Positions 11,355 through 23,413 of a DNA stretch of 64,000 nucleotides are shown here, in pieces. A program made the translations under genes and the position numbers. The notes beneath the pieces were generated by a model. The model worked only from the letters and a program-made list of their open reading frames with translations, ran no database searches and was not told the origin of the DNA. Every line of letters begins with the position of its first letter. Positions within the stretch are counted from its first letter, which is position 1. This stretch comes from Peromyscus leucopus (lineage: Eukaryota; Chordata; Mammalia; Rodentia; Cricetidae): contig NC_051072.1 in assembly GCF_004664715.2 (NCBI RefSeq), positions 46,050,142 to 46,114,141 of the forward strand. Reading direction: 5' to 3'.

Positions 11355-13680
11355 GGGGGTGGGGTGGCAGGAGCTGTTGTCTTCTTTGGCTTTGGGTTTT
11401 TTTTGTTTTTAACTTTGAATAATGGAGACATTTTTCCTTTTGGCTTCATTCTCTCTGGAGTCCAGTCTGGCTGTTTCTCTCCGTATATCATTAATAACGG
11501 TTAGAATGGGCCTGTCTCAGCTCCGATTCCCACCTCTGTCGCTGTGCAGGCGCATCTATTGGACGGTAACTAAAGGGTGCAAACAGCTCTCTCCGGGTGC
11601 ACACTGCAGGCTCACCTCCCTGTGCCGTTTCTGTCTTCAGATTTTAGGTCAGGTCCTCCAGGAGGACCGGCTTTGTCAAAATAAAAGGACGGATATGGAG
11701 GGTTTCTTGGGCCGGGCTGTTTGTTCCCTCATATTTCCAGTAGCTGTTGAGTAAGTTAGGACTCACTACTCAGCTAAAGGGGGATTGAGCCGTTTTTTCT
11801 TCTGCAGCTACTTGATGTAGCCTTTATGGTGTGGTCAGGTGATGTGGACCCCAGGAATTGCCACCTACTCAAAGACCCCTACAGTCATCCGTAGCCCAAG
11901 CCTTCACGCAGTGACGTGGCCTGTCTAAACTGGGATGTGGAGCTCCATGGTAACGGTCATGGGCAGGCTCAGCGATAACTGGCTCTTTCACAATGAGTGT
12001 GACTCCTGTTCTTAATCTGTGCCCTGCTCTACGCTCTCCGAGCCACGCACTCGTGACCACAGAACCTGCCATCTTCTGCGTCTTGGGACTCAGCATTAGA
12101 AAGTCTTGGTCACTCACACAGTCAACTGCACAGGCAGACCTCACTGCCTCCCCCTGTAGCTCCCACACCCTAGGGAAGCTGCTGCTGTCTTCTGGCTTGG
12201 CTGCTCTGCCCATTAGCTTTCCTACAGCTGTAGCTCTGGGAAGGTTGCTCTCCCCTTAGGGAAGGACCTGGGGCTTTGCCTTTGGGCTGCTTCCCAGTTG
12301 CTGTGTCTGTTCCTGAAAGTGAAACCCTCTGAGGATTTTCCAAGGCCTAGGAACCTGGACATGAAGCACAAAGGCTTCTTGGAATATGAGAAGGAAAAAA
12401 AATTACTCTCATTCTCCTCCAGTGTATGGATGACCACAAATGAACAGCTTAGTAAATGAGCTAGTTACAGAACACATCACTGTCTGTCTCTGTCTCTCTC
12501 CCTTTCTTCAGAGGAATTACAGCCAGCAATATTCAAAACGATGTCTTTCTTCTCTTATTAGACACACGTTTTCCAGATTAAGAGGTTGTAATAATCATCA
12601 GACTTTTTGAAAACTAAAGCACATGTGTACATGTCTCCCTATTCCCATGTTCTCTGTGTGTTTTAAACCGGCATGAGGTGATGCTTTGTGGTCTCCGTTT
12701 TCAGCCATGTTTTTCTGTGTGTTGTGATTCATAACCCTTGTTGTTGTAGCTTCTTCTCACAGTATTTGGAAGACTCATTTTTTTTTCTACCTGATCCTTT
12801 GTTCTGTGCCATCTCAAAAAAAAAAGGGTTAAAGGGGCAGGGGTATATATGAAAGGAGGTAGATGGGAAGCTGGTTTGGCTAGAAACAAAACCTGGAGGT
12901 GGCCATTATTTCTAGGGAGGGAGCTGAGTGTTCAGTGGAATACTGGTCTGGGAAGAAGCAGACATGGGCTCTGCCTCTCAATCCTCCGGGTTCTCAGGAC
13001 ACCAGCCCGAACACCTCTAACTGGTCTTCTCTCCACAATTCTTGGTACTGTCATCACTTAATTTTGGATAGTGAGTAATTCAGAGACAACTAGGTCTTTA
13101 CTATGGGGTAGTTTCTAGTTTTTATAACCACGTAGTCCATTTTGCATGCAAAGCCTTTGGTGGCCAGACTAACTAAATCATGCACTATGCCAAAGAAGAG
13201 TCCTCAGCCTCCCTTTCATTCCTGGGTCTTCCCATTACGAAACAATATATAAAGATTACAGAAGCAGCTTTCCTCATTTCTGTAGGAGCTGGCTAACCCT
13301 TCCTCTTTGATGAGGTCAGCTTTAGGGTTTTCTGAGATAAAAATCATATCTTAGAAGAGGGAGGGGGCATGAATCAAAGTTGTTTCTCTAAGAGGAAGTT
13401 CTGACAGTTGACAAAATGACTAATTTGTGAAGTAAGGCGGTGACCTCGAGGGCCAGGAGGATTGCAGGTGAAGTTAGCTTTTATAATTAATTATTAATAC
13501 ACAAACATTAATTTTTGGTTCTTCTGAGGTTTAATGGAATCATCAAGTTTTAAAGGTTACGTTAAAGAAAGATTATATATTGTGTTTAACGATATATTTA
13601 AGGCACAATCTTCCTGGGAACGTCTGCAGCACCCCTACCCTACCCTTTTTCATCTCTCAGTGTTAAAAACTTTCTCTTTA
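11352..13680. other. Unique intronic DNA
   Basis: No mobile element or gene is recognised. Two poly-A/T runs lie near 12780-12825. Confidence 0.5.
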
Positions 13681-13808
13681 GCCAGGCTGTGGTGGCGCAC
13701 ACCTTTAATCCCAGCACTTAGGAGGCAGAGACAGGTGGATCTCTATGAGTTCCAGGACAGGCTCCAAAGCTACACAGAGAAACCCTGTTTTGAAAAACAA
13801 CAACAAAA
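13681..13808 (+). mobile_element. B1 SINE with internal deletion
   Basis: Starts 'gccaggctgtggtggcgcac', continues 'cctttaatcccagcactta', then skips the 'ccagcctggtctaca' part and resumes at 'ccaggacaggctccaaagc' and 'tacacagagaaaccctg'. The 'aggctccaaagctacac' variant is, to my knowledge, frequent in cricetids. Confidence 0.92.
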
Positions 13809-14427
13809 AGTTCTTCGTTAATCATCTCTCCTTTCTGTTACTACTTCGAAAAGTGTATTACCCTAAAACAGGAACATGGTTTAGCCTACCTACATAGTGA
13901 AATCTCTCTGTACTTTAGATGACTTTCCTGGATTTATTTTCTTTTTGTCTTTGGTCACTTTTTAAAACAGTGACTACCTAGTATCTATGAAAACTGGGGT
14001 AGACCAATTTTTGTTTTATTCATCTATTTTTTTCCCTCCTATTACACAAAGTCTCCTAACTAAACAATAGAGCCCTTTTTAAAATGCAGGGAAATGTCTC
14101 CCTCCCCAGATTTCCGGATTGCAAATTCGGGAGTTGGTCTCTCAGATCCTGGTACCAGCCCTCCTCAGCCTCAGGCAAGACACCCTTCAAAAAAATGGTC
14201 GGGGATTTCTGGTGAAGTAACAAAAGCTACGCACATGACTGAAAAACAAGTTGAGCTAAAACAACAGCACTCGATTGGTGGCTGTGTTGTGGAGGTGGAC
14301 GGGAGTCAGCTCTGCCCTACAGGGCTGCTGATCGCCATTGTTACTGTCTGAAAGTCAAAATTGCCTGTTGCTGGCTACTCATCGGTTCCCCTTTCCTGCA
14401 TTTAAAAAATTACTATTTTTTCTCTTT
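13809..14427. other. Unique intronic DNA
   Basis: Nothing recognised. The 85-codon ORF at 14094-14351 has no splice context or known similarity. Confidence 0.45.
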
Positions 14428-14508
14428 TTCAGTATTGCTAAAGATTGAACCCAGGCCCTTGCCCATTCCAAGGCAAGTGTCCTATTACTGAGCTATATCC
14501 TCTAGCCC
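14428..14508 (-). mobile_element. ID SINE (antisense)
   Basis: On the minus strand it reads 'ggatatagctcagtaatagg', 'acttgcc' and 'gcctgggttcaatc', the BC1/tRNA-Ala-like ID element with A-box and B-box positions still visible. Confidence 0.88.
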
Positions 14509-14683
14509 AAATATTGAATCTTTTACAGGAAAAAAAAATAACTGCTAAGGTGCTTGTAATTCACTTTTCAGTAAAGTTGGATTTCTTTAATGGTTTCTAC
14601 TAGGGTTGAATGTGTGGCCACATGCTTGCTAGGTCAACACCTGACCTTTGACTGCATAGTCAAGTCTTCTTTTTAACCTTTTA

Positions 14684-14803
14684 TTTTGAGACATTATCTC
14701 ACTAGACTGCCCAGGCTAACCCTGAACTTAGAGCTCAGTCAGGCCTTGAAACTTTCCTGGTATAGTAGAGTGAGATTACAGGCCTGTGCCATCAGGCTTG
14801 GCT
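14684..14803 (-). mobile_element. B1-type SINE (antisense, old)
   Basis: Landmarks: 'attttgagacattatctcac', 'gcccaggctaaccctgaac', 'gagtgagattacaggcctgt' and 'gccatcaggcttggc'. The middle is altered by an insertion. Confidence 0.75.
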
Positions 14804-16395
14804 AAGAAACAATGTATGTCATTTAATACATACAGCATCAAGTGTTTGTTGTACTGTTCACGAGGCAGAATTATACTTATGTATGTTCTTGCCCCATACT
14901 GTAAGAAACAAGACCTTTACTCAGTAATAATAAATTCAAGAGATTGGCAGAAGTAAAACAGTTTTGAATGTACAGTTCCACAGAATGGGACACCGGCATG
15001 AAGGAAAAGCAGAAATGGCTGGGGTGGCGTGTTGGTTTGTGGGATTGATTAAGGCAGTGGTCTCTAAAGTCGCCGGTAGTGAGAAATTCCAGCCTCTTTT
15101 TTCCCATAGGGTGGTACTCCCCAGAATTACAGGCTTTGCACTATTGGTTTGTGTTGCAAACCTTTATCTGATCGTTGGGCTGGAGCTTGCCTCTCTTTCC
15201 TTGGGCTCAGTCACGGAGCAGACTGACCGCAACTTTCCAACTCTCAGAGTTGTGAGAAGGGCAAGCGCCAGCTGCCAGCTGGTGAGAAGGGTCCTGAGTC
15301 GCCTGCTTATCTGACTCTTCGATGAGTTCCAAACACACTGGAACAACTTACTGCTCGCCTTAACATGTCATTTTCCATGTTCATAAACGTGGCTTCTTAG
15401 TGTAACTGGCAATCATGGTCACTGTTTCTGAAGACCAGGCCTGTGAAGAGAGACCCTCAATTTAAGGACACAGAAAATGTTTTTTGTTACATGAATGTGC
15501 CCTACCATTTTATGATTATGCTATGAATGAAAATATGGTGTTACCACAAAGTCTAAGGAACGGCTTACCTGGTAGATCTTGAGAGGTTTCATTTTCAAGA
15601 TGGCTTTAACAATCTTGTTTTCATATGCATTTTGATCTTCCGGTAGGATTTAAGGTTGATTTAGGAAAATAATGGGCAAAAATAGGCAGGGGCAGATTTC
15701 ACATTCATTTTCTTCATGGGATCAAGGGCTTGTTCTCATTCTGTTGGGGAATCATAATTCCAGGCTTGGCATCGTGGCACCCAGTTTAATTTCACTTCAG
15801 GGGTTACTCAAGAGCCCTTTCATTATGGAAACCATACATGGTAGGACACCACCACTCTGCACCATACACTTTCAACGTAGACTGTTTCCATGGCGAGGTC
15901 AGGATTCCATAACTTTTCATAAACAGGAATCCAGGGACACAATGAACAGGAACTCCTGAGTCACTGCAGGGAATACAGAGTGAGTTTAGGTTGGGTGTCT
16001 GCTGAAAACAGTAAAGAGGGGGAGTCAGCCTGGTTTTCTGGCACTCAAGGTACTTACTAATAAGGACCAAAGCTGAAAGTAGGGATGAATGAGGTCAGCT
16101 CATTACACCCAAGGCTGGGCCCTGGAGAACAGGTGGCCATGCCTGTAAGAGGCCAGGCAGATATCTGAAGGAGACTGCACCAGAGGTTAACTTTTCCTTA
16201 GTAACCCAAGTACACTGTCTCATGTGAATTCCTCCCAACCTTTATCCGAATCACAAGATTTTTTTTTTTATACAGATTCTTCACATCCATGCTCTCTCAG
16301 AGTAGAGGCAAGAATTGGGGAAGATAAGAGATAGAAGGAATTACATCTTGTCTGTATGTTTGTAGGATTGGTTTGTATGTATTTATGTGTTGAAT
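14804..16395. other. Unique intronic DNA
   Basis: No repeat family or exon is recognised over about 1.6 kb. Confidence 0.5.
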
Positions 16396-16486
16396 TTGAG
16401 ACGTATTACGCTGAAGCTCACAGTCCCCCATGCCTCTGCCTCCAAGTACTGGGATCCCAGTTGTATGCCACCATTCCCAGTCAGAG
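16396..16486 (-). mobile_element. B1-like fragment (antisense)
   Basis: Partial landmarks: 'gaatttgagacgtattac', 'catgcctctgcctccaagta', 'ctgggatcccagttgtatgcc' and 'accattcccag'. Confidence 0.5.
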
Positions 16487-16751
16487 TGCCACCTTGAAAG
16501 AATGTACAAGGAAAGGCTGGAGAATTTGGGTAAGGCTGTAAGAGTTGTAAAGACATATATTTTATATTGTTTACTTATTTAATTTTGACCTACCTTATGT
16601 ACGAATACTTCACCACTACAAAACCTCACCACATTTAGGATAGTTAGTGTAAGTTACGCTATGCTTCTGGTCTCTTTATTGCAAATTTATTTATGAATGT
16701 GGCCTTTAATCTTTTCTCCAAAGCCAGTGCCTAGATGGATACTTTGTGTAG

Positions 16752-16864
16752 TTCGGCACATTGGACTCACCTGTAACCCCAACAACACGCAAGAGGCCAA
16801 GGCAGGATGATCTTTAGTTTATGGCCAGCCTGGGCTACATAGCAAGGTCCTATGTCAAAAAGAG
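16752..16864 (+). mobile_element. Old B1/proto-B1 SINE
   Basis: Reads 'cacctgtaaccccaacaac', 'gcaagaggccaaggcaggat', 'ggccagcctgggctacatag' and 'caaggtcctatgtcaaaaag'. The 'gggctacatagcaaggtcc' variant is typical of old proto-B1 copies. Confidence 0.8.
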
Positions 16865-17510
16865 AAGGGATTAGCAATCACAAACTGGATTTCTGTGTTC
16901 TCTTGAATATCCAGAGTTAGTTATTTGGAAATGAAGAAGCAAACAAGCCCTTCTAAAGAGAACGAGATCCAGAAGTGTAGATTGGGTAACTCCCTCAGAA
17001 GCAGTGGGACAAGGTGTCTGGCACACACTGTATAAACACAGTTGTCTCCCTGGTTGTGTCTAGACCAGCTGGTTTGGGCAGGGAAAAGGATGACCCATGT
17101 GTTGAGTCACCTACCTGTGGACCTGTGGAAATGTACTGTGGAGGAATGAATACCTAATGGTGCACAGTCCTGTTGTGTGTCCACCACAGGCCTGAAAACA
17201 TGTGCAACATGGGACAACAAGCACCCTGCTTAGTGACAGTGGAGTGTCTGTCTCTTGCTGATGGTCAGGCTTACCACCTCTTAGGAAGCATGGACTGATG
17301 GGCTATGGACCGATGTGATCCTCGGTAGCTTGGCCCACCTCCTGTAACTGATCTTCACGCTTTAGGCTCAAGACTGATTGATTTGATGTTTCCTGGATTC
17401 AGAGTTACTGAGGACACATGATTTATGGCCCAGCAGAATGCTGGCATATTCATTTATAAGAGTAGACATCATTGGTGTTAACCTTGGGCTCATCAAAGTA
17501 TTCCTTCTCC
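16865..17510. other. Unique intronic DNA
   Basis: No recognisable feature. Confidence 0.45.
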
Positions 17511-17730
17511 TATAGAGACAAGGAGCAAAGACAACTCAAAACACAGGCTCAAGAGACAAATGTGGAGCATAGATGCCCATTTGCTGTGTGGTCTTGGACA
17601 GGTTTTGGACGTTCTTAGTTCTTCAGTTTTTGTATTTATAAAGTTGTGAATGAAAATAAGTCCAATTTATAAGATGCTCCAGAAAATGAAGTCTTTGGAG
17701 TATACTGAGCACTCGGTCAGTGTAAAGTTG
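17511..17730 (+). mobile_element. MIR SINE fossil
   Basis: The core 'tttgctgtgtggtcttggac' and the following 'cttcagtttttgtatttata' match the order of the mammalian-wide MIR ('gctgtgtgaccttgggcaag ... cctcagtttcctcatctgta'). Both ends are degraded. Confidence 0.7.
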
Positions 17731-17945
17731 TTTTTATTATTGCTTTTGCTGTCCATCTGCAGGGAGAGGGTCTCTGTGGGCTTGCTCAAGGTTGTTTGGA
17801 GGTGTATGGTAACAGAAGAAGATGTTAGGTGCCTTGAACGGGCCAAGGCTTTGGGTTAAGCTGGGCTGATACTCATGGTTTGGACAGTTGGTCTGAAACA
17901 TGGGTGCAAACGCTCGCCCTACCTACATTCTGACAGTTGGAAGCC

Positions 17946-18007
17946 TTTGGCCGGTGCTTGGGTGGATTCTCCATACTTTGGCCGGTGCTTGGGTGGATTC
18001 TCCGTAC
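17946..18007 (+). repeat. 31-bp tandem duplication
   Basis: Two adjacent 31-bp units (17946-17976 and 17977-18007), each starting 'tttggccggtgcttgggtgg', differ at a single base (catac/cgtac). The near identity implies a recent duplication. Confidence 0.97.
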
Positions 18008-18320
18008 TAGTGCTTCCGAACCTTTTGTTTTCCTGTTTCTTTAGGCAGCCTCTTTGTTCTCATATTCTGCCTATAACCGAGTTAATATTTGCATTTACTA
18101 AAGCATTGCTGCCCCGGAGTTGACCTTTCTCCTTCTTACATAATCCATTGTTTTGATTCAGAAAGGTAATTCTGTGGGCCAAGGTACACTTCGTGTTCCA
18201 AGATCCTTGAAGGAAAAACTTGAGTGTAAAATTCAAAGTAGGAAGGCATGGATGTACGAGAGAATATGTACAAGAGAGAAAGGCCAAATGCTTAATTTAT
18301 TTACTCTCCCCCTCTCTCTC

Positions 18321-18321
<1 letters not shown>

Positions 18322-18373
<52 letters not shown>
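18322..18373. repeat. (TG)n microsatellite
   Basis: About 25 pure TG units after a short TC tract. Confidence 0.98.
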
Positions 18374-18374
<1 letters not shown>

Positions 18375-18493
18375 GAGATAGGCTGGCATGGCTTATAAAT
18401 ACCTTATTTTTTTATAGCTATTATTTGTAAGGCACTTGATGTAATTTCTTTATATGTATTTTTATTTAGTCTCTGTATTAGCTGATACTATTT

Positions 18494-18524
18494 CTTCCTC
18501 CTCCTCCTCCTCTTCTTCTTCTGC
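18494..18524. repeat. (TCC)n-(TTC)n tract
   Basis: A pyrimidine-only stretch that shifts from CCT to CTT units, directly before an antisense proto-B1. Confidence 0.9.
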
Positions 18525-18613
18525 TTTGAGATAGAATCTTATCCTGTAGCCTAGGCTGACCTCACACCAACAGTAATCTTGCCTCAGCCTTTGTGAGCTA
18601 CCATACCCAGCCG
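18525..18613 (-). mobile_element. B1/proto-B1 fragment (antisense)
   Basis: Reads 'tttgagatagaatcttatcc', 'tgtagcctaggctgacctca', 'cttgcctcagcctttgtgag' and 'ctaccatacccagcc'. Confidence 0.75.
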
Positions 18614-19924
18614 AGAGTTGATAACCATATCACCATTCTACAGATCCATAGGGGATGAGATTGTAAAGGGCTTAGAATTAGCAAATATATGCTGGTTGCA
18701 AACCTCGTTTTGTGAATTTCTTCTTCTAAGAACTCCCTTATGTCAAAAATAGAGCTCTGTCTTGGGCCCCTGTGAAAACAGAATTGTACATTTACATGTG
18801 AAGGCACCAAATGTGCCCCTGTGTCTGAGGCCCCCCAGTTAGAGGAGCCATGTGGCTTCTTTCTTGGGCTGTGTTTGACACTAATGGGTAGCACTATCTT
18901 CATCCATCACTGGTCCGCTTTCAGACCCTAGATTCTTTCACTGGGCTTGCAGTTGACAGCCCGGAGGAGCATCCATCACCCTGGCGGGATAAGGAGCAGT
19001 TTGCAGGCCAGCCTCTTCTGCTATCTCACCAGCCCTCCTGTCTTCAGCAACAGACTGGCTTCCTCATGGCCAATTCCTTCTTGGCCAAGGAAAAGAATGA
19101 CTAAGAAAACACCATTGGATTCAAATGAGAAAAAGAAAAGACAGCTGTCAAGTTAATTAAGAGAAAACATTCCCTTGACCCCTTGTTTTTACTGTTGTTT
19201 GTTTGTTTTCTGTGTGCTCACCAAGGTGAGGCTTTCCTCTCCCCTTAGGGTGCCGCTTCCCTTTCATGTTGCAAACTAGTGGGAAGGGACAGGGTGCAGA
19301 AGTGTGGGGCAAGCACACAACTCATTTTAATACCCACTTGGCAGTTTTCCCGCTGCCTCTCCATTTAGGAAACGTTTTTCTTTTACTTCTGCCCATTATC
19401 ACAGCTTTGACATTCATGTCATTAACAGAATGTCATTTTGCAAGATACTGAATTAGGAGCAGCCAGCAACAAAACCCACTGAACAGAAGCGACCCGGCAG
19501 CAGCGGCATGCTGCCACGTGACTTGGCCTGGCAGAAGGCACCAAGTGGAGCTCTGATAGGGCCTTTGCATGTTTGTGTTTGTGTTCCAATGGCAGCAGCA
19601 CATGGGATCAGGGACAGTTCACTGGTGGGCAGAGCGTTATGCCAAACTGCTAGAGAAAAGCAAAATGCCTTTGAGCTAGCTGGCGCGTGTGAAGCCTCCA
19701 GGCTGTTCGTTCTGGGTGGTAGTAAACTTCTGCTGAGTGCCATGCAAAAGCTCTTCGGTGATTCCAGAACTAAAGTCCTCTCCCTTCATTGGTTAGTCCC
19801 AGGAACTAAACACAGAGAGTGCTTTTTATCTGGAGAAGTGGTATTTAGTTGTTCATCTAAAGAATATTAATGGGCTAAGAATTGAATAGCTTTAGTGACA
19901 ACAGATGAACTGGGTATTTGTTTA
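18614..19924. other. Unique intronic DNA
   Basis: No mobile element or exon is recognised over 1.3 kb. The opposing 96- and 120-codon ORFs at 19453-19870 overlap and have no recognisable similarity. Confidence 0.5.
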
Positions 19925-19996
19925 TAGTACAGGAAATGAACCTAAGGCCTCACACATCCTGGACATGCGCTCTGCTTCTGAGCTATAGTCTCAGCC
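19925..19996 (-). mobile_element. ID SINE (antisense)
   Basis: The minus strand reads 'ggctgagactatagctcaga', 'gagcgcatgtcc' and 'gaggccttaggttcattt', matching ID element order. Confidence 0.8.
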
Positions 19997-20240
19997 TGAA
20001 ATTTAATTTCCATGTGAAGAAGGCTAGGATGGATTAAATCAGTATTATGCTCCTTGATCTGTGACACACACACATATGAATTACATGTATTATATTTATG
20101 AATTACATATATATGAAATATACCTATGTTTATTTGAATAGAGACTATATATGTAATATAATAAAAATTTGAATATGAGAACACCTTCCAAGGTAGCTCT
20201 CTAATGTTAATGACCATTTCTTAAAACCAGTGTAAGTAAA

Positions 20241-20371
20241 GCTAAGGAGTTAATGCATGCTTTTAATCTCAGCACTGGTGGATCTCCGAGTTCCAGGTCA
20301 GCCTCATCTACAGAGCCAGTTCCAGGACAGCCAGGGCTACCCAGAGAAACCCTGTCTCAAAGAAACAAAAA
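20241..20371 (+). mobile_element. B1 SINE with deletion
   Basis: Contains 'gcatgcttttaatctcagca', then 'gtggatctccgagttccagg' without the 'ggaggcagaggcagg' part, and ends 'gggctacccagagaaaccct' 'gtctc'. Confidence 0.9.
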
Positions 20372-20667
20372 CATAGATGACATACAGCAGGAGAAGATTA
20401 ATGAAGGAAGATTAGAACATTACATTATTGGAGCTATTATGTTTTTTTTTACCTACTACTTTCTAAAGATTAATTTTTCAAAGATTTATTTCTTATCATG
20501 TCTATTTTACTAATTGGGATAATTCAGTGCCACTAAACTGACTACAGTCATTTTTATATTAAAATTTGGATGGGCTTTTCGGCTACTTAGGAAAAGATAC
20601 ATGACATTTTAGACTGATATTCCCATATTGTGTACAAAACATAGAGTTAAAAAACAAAACAAAACTG

Positions 20668-20742
20668 GGTATGGTGCATGGACCTGGAATCCCAGTACCT
20701 GGGAGGGTGAGGCAGAAGGACTGGGAATCTGAGACCAGCTCT
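20668..20742 (+). mobile_element. Proto-B1 left-half fragment
   Basis: Reads 'ctgggtatggtgcatggacc', 'tggaatcccagtacctggg', 'gtgaggcagaaggactgg' and 'gagaccagc'. Only the left arm is present. Confidence 0.6.
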
Positions 20743-21500
20743 TCTCCCTGCCACACACCCAGGCTGGGGAACGGTGAGAAGTGGTCATTAATGATGCCTC
20801 TAGTTTGTCTCAATTCCCAGTGTGTCCCCTAGCAATTGAATCCTGACCTTTCCTCCAGTTAGGAAACTGGCTCCTCTAGGTCCGCCTCTCCCTCAACTCT
20901 TACTCCTTGTCACTTCGATGGCCCTGAGGCCAGTAGGCCTAGCCAGGTGATAACATCTCTTTGTCTTGGCAGAAAGGATTAGACCTTCGGAGTCTGGAAT
21001 GGGCCCTTGCCACCTTTGGGCAACAGTCGGCCCTCTGAGCAGTTTCCCAAGATGCAGGGCCAGTCCTCCAGCTCTTGTCCCCGAGACACTAATTATCTGC
21101 CTTTGTAGTCCCCTCTTCCCACCCTCCACCAACACTCCTGATTTGAGGTCTTTCATCTTTACATTACATCATAACCTTAATCCAAAAGTCTCGTCAATCA
21201 CTGACTCTCCTAGCCTTTAAAGACCCCTATGGAAATAGATGCCTGACCTAATGGTATGAGTCCTCCCCCTGGAGAGGGCATGCAGACTAGATAGGTACCT
21301 CTTACGATGCCTGTTACAAATACACTGCACTAAACATCTGAAGGGTGTTGAGACTTAGTCCTGCTCGCTTTCATGACTCTTAACACCCACCATTGAATCT
21401 GCCCAGCTCTAAATCCATCCTATCATTCACATTCCTCCTTGATATTGGTACTGTTCTGACCCTCTCTCAATTCATCTGCGGACTCCATTGTAACGCTTCT
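20743..21500. other. Unique intronic DNA
   Basis: No clear feature. The part near 21340-21500 may begin the weak L2 similarity called next. Confidence 0.4.
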
Positions 21501-21690
21501 TAGAATGATGGGTGTTCCAGTAAGAGGCCTCCAGATTTGTGTGTTTTTAGTTGCGTGCTTAGCCTGGCTCCATCCAGTAGGAATGTACATTATTACATCA
21601 GTTTGGTAGTATACATTCAACTGGTACTTGAAGTTAAATTAAAAACTTCTTCAAGGCAGGAACTGTATTTAACGATTCTCTCAAAATACC
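21501..21690 (+). mobile_element. Possible L2 3'-end fragment
   Basis: The segment 'cttcttcaaggcaggaactg' 'tattt' recalls the LINE-2 3' end ('ctccatgagggcagggactttgt'). The rest is too diverged to be sure. Confidence 0.35.
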
Positions 21691-21694
21691 TCAT

Positions 21695-21850
21695 AGCCAG
21701 GCATGGTAGCTCATGTGTTTAATGAAGCAGACATCTACCCAGGAGGCAGAGGCAGGCAGATCTCTGAGAGTTTTAGACTTGGTCTAAATAGCAACTTCCA
21801 GGCCAGCCAAGGCTACAGAGTAACACCCTGTCTCAAACAAAACAAAAAAA
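21695..21850 (+). mobile_element. B1 SINE (diverged, with insertion)
   Basis: Begins 'agccaggcatggtagctcat', contains 'aggaggcagaggcaggcaga', 'ggccagccaaggctacagag' and 'accctgtctcaaac', with extra sequence after the A-box and near the middle. Confidence 0.88.
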
Positions 21851-22129
21851 TAGTCAGTGTACCTTTGGCTGAAGAATAGCTGAGAGACCACATGTTAAAC
21901 TGTGTACCAGAGCTGGATCCAGTCGACAGCACTTCCGCCAACCCACATTTTTATATGTCTCTATTTAAATCATTTTTATATTCTCTGTTTTCATAGGTAT
22001 CCAATGGGATTCGGTATTATAAAAAAATATGATCTTTATCCCCAGGGAATCATTTCTCAAATTGAAGCACCATGTTGAATTCCAGGTTCTGATGTTTAAT
22101 GGAGACAGGGTCCCAGAGGGATGCTATGT

Positions 22130-22197
22130 TTACCATGTTATATTACAGTAACTGTGATTACTGTAATAAGTGTCAGCTACTGTCAATCACATGGTAA
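22130..22197. repeat. Nested inverted repeat (palindromic segment)
   Basis: Inner perfect 11-bp arms 22141-22151 and 22158-22168 (tattacagtaa / ttactgtaata) enclose a 6-nt loop. An outer 9-bp pair (ttaccatgt 22130-22138, acatggtaa 22189-22197) surrounds it asymmetrically. Confidence 0.85.
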
Positions 22198-22319
22198 TAA
22201 TGTGACCTCATAGCTCATCATGTCAGCCATATCACAGTAGCTGTACTGGCCTGTCCATCTTTGAAATAGCTATAAAATGGAAAGTAATTTAGAGGATATA
22301 AACTTTTATAAATTTTTAC

Positions 22320-22364
<45 letters not shown>
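22320..22364. repeat. (TTA)n microsatellite
   Basis: About 14 TTA units. They form the low-coordinate tail of the following antisense B3, so they probably arose from its A-rich tail. Confidence 0.97.
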
Positions 22365-22514
22365 GAGAGGCTACACATATGGAAGTCAGGGGACAATTTG
22401 TGAAACTGGTCTTCTCTGTTTACCTTTATGTGAGTTCCAGAACCTGAATTCAGGATAGGAGGCTTGCATTGTTGGGCAGCAGGGGTCTTTATCCACTGAG
22501 CATCTCACTGGTCC
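22365..22514 (-). mobile_element. B3 SINE (antisense)
   Basis: Reads 'tatggaagtcaggggacaat', 'ttgtgaaactggtcttctct', 'ggaggcttgcattg' and 'tatccactgagcatctcact'. This is the reverse complement of the B3 body and its tRNA-like head. Confidence 0.85.
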
Positions 22515-22970
22515 TAGAAGACACAAACTTTAAAAAGTACATTTCTGTCAAGTAAATCATTAAGAGATTATGAAGGAAATCTTATTAACCATTGGATATC
22601 TTACAATGCATAATATACTATATGCTACAAAGGATTCTAGTGTTTGTTATGAAAATATGGTTAAGAGCTGATTGGTAGGTAATTCATATTACTTCAGATT
22701 GCCACACCTACCTGTTTATACCTCTTTTCTGTGTTCTGCCCTGGAACACCAGTATCAGTGGGATTGTCGTATGCTTGAGGCCATAGGAAGGGTTTTCCTT
22801 TTCTTCCTTGCAGTATTTTATACACAGGAAAGACACATTCCACAGATACTTGTTTCATTGGACAGTGCCTTCCTAATATCTGTATGTTCATCTTTCTCTC
22901 TTTTCCTGGGTAAAGACAGAGAATTGGGTTTATCTTAATGGATTAGTTTTTCCAAGACGCACTGAATATG
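22515..22970. other. Unique intronic DNA
   Basis: No feature is recognised. Confidence 0.4.
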
Positions 22971-22971
22971 G

Positions 22972-22973
<2 letters not shown>

Positions 22974-23010
<37 letters not shown>

Positions 23011-23080
23011 TGTCTGTCTGTCTGTCTATCTATATCTATCTATAGATATACATATATATGCATACACATATATGTATAAT
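22974..23080. repeat. Compound (GT)n-(TCTG)n-(TCTA)n and AT-rich tract
   Basis: About 18 GT units pass into four TCTG units, then TCTA/TATC units, and then alternating 'tatagatatacatatatatg' sequence. Confidence 0.95.
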
Positions 23081-23399
23081 TTTTTCCTCAGAACTTTTGA
23101 AAGCTTAAACACTCATTCTTTCTTATAGCGTTGGACTCTGTATAACGTTTTGCTCATAAATGAAGACAGTGATTTGTGCCTCTAGGAAGAATGTCTCTGA
23201 TAATGGAGAAGCTTAGTTCATGTTTCAAGCTGGTCAGGAGGGACATCTTCTTCATAACTTTTCATGGTGCTAGTGTTAAAAAAAGGAAGAGAAGTCTAAA
23301 GCGCCCGGGTTGGTCCTGTCACAGCATCCACACTGGCCATCTCTCCAGCATCCTGGAGGCAGGGGCTCATATATAGTACCCTCATTGAATCTGGGGAGG

Positions 23400-23413
23400 T
23401 CTTGCTCAGTTTT
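23400..23413. repeat. Target-site duplication of the B2, left copy
   Basis: 'tcttgctcagtttt' here is repeated exactly at 23612-23625 on the other side of the antisense B2. Confidence 0.93.
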
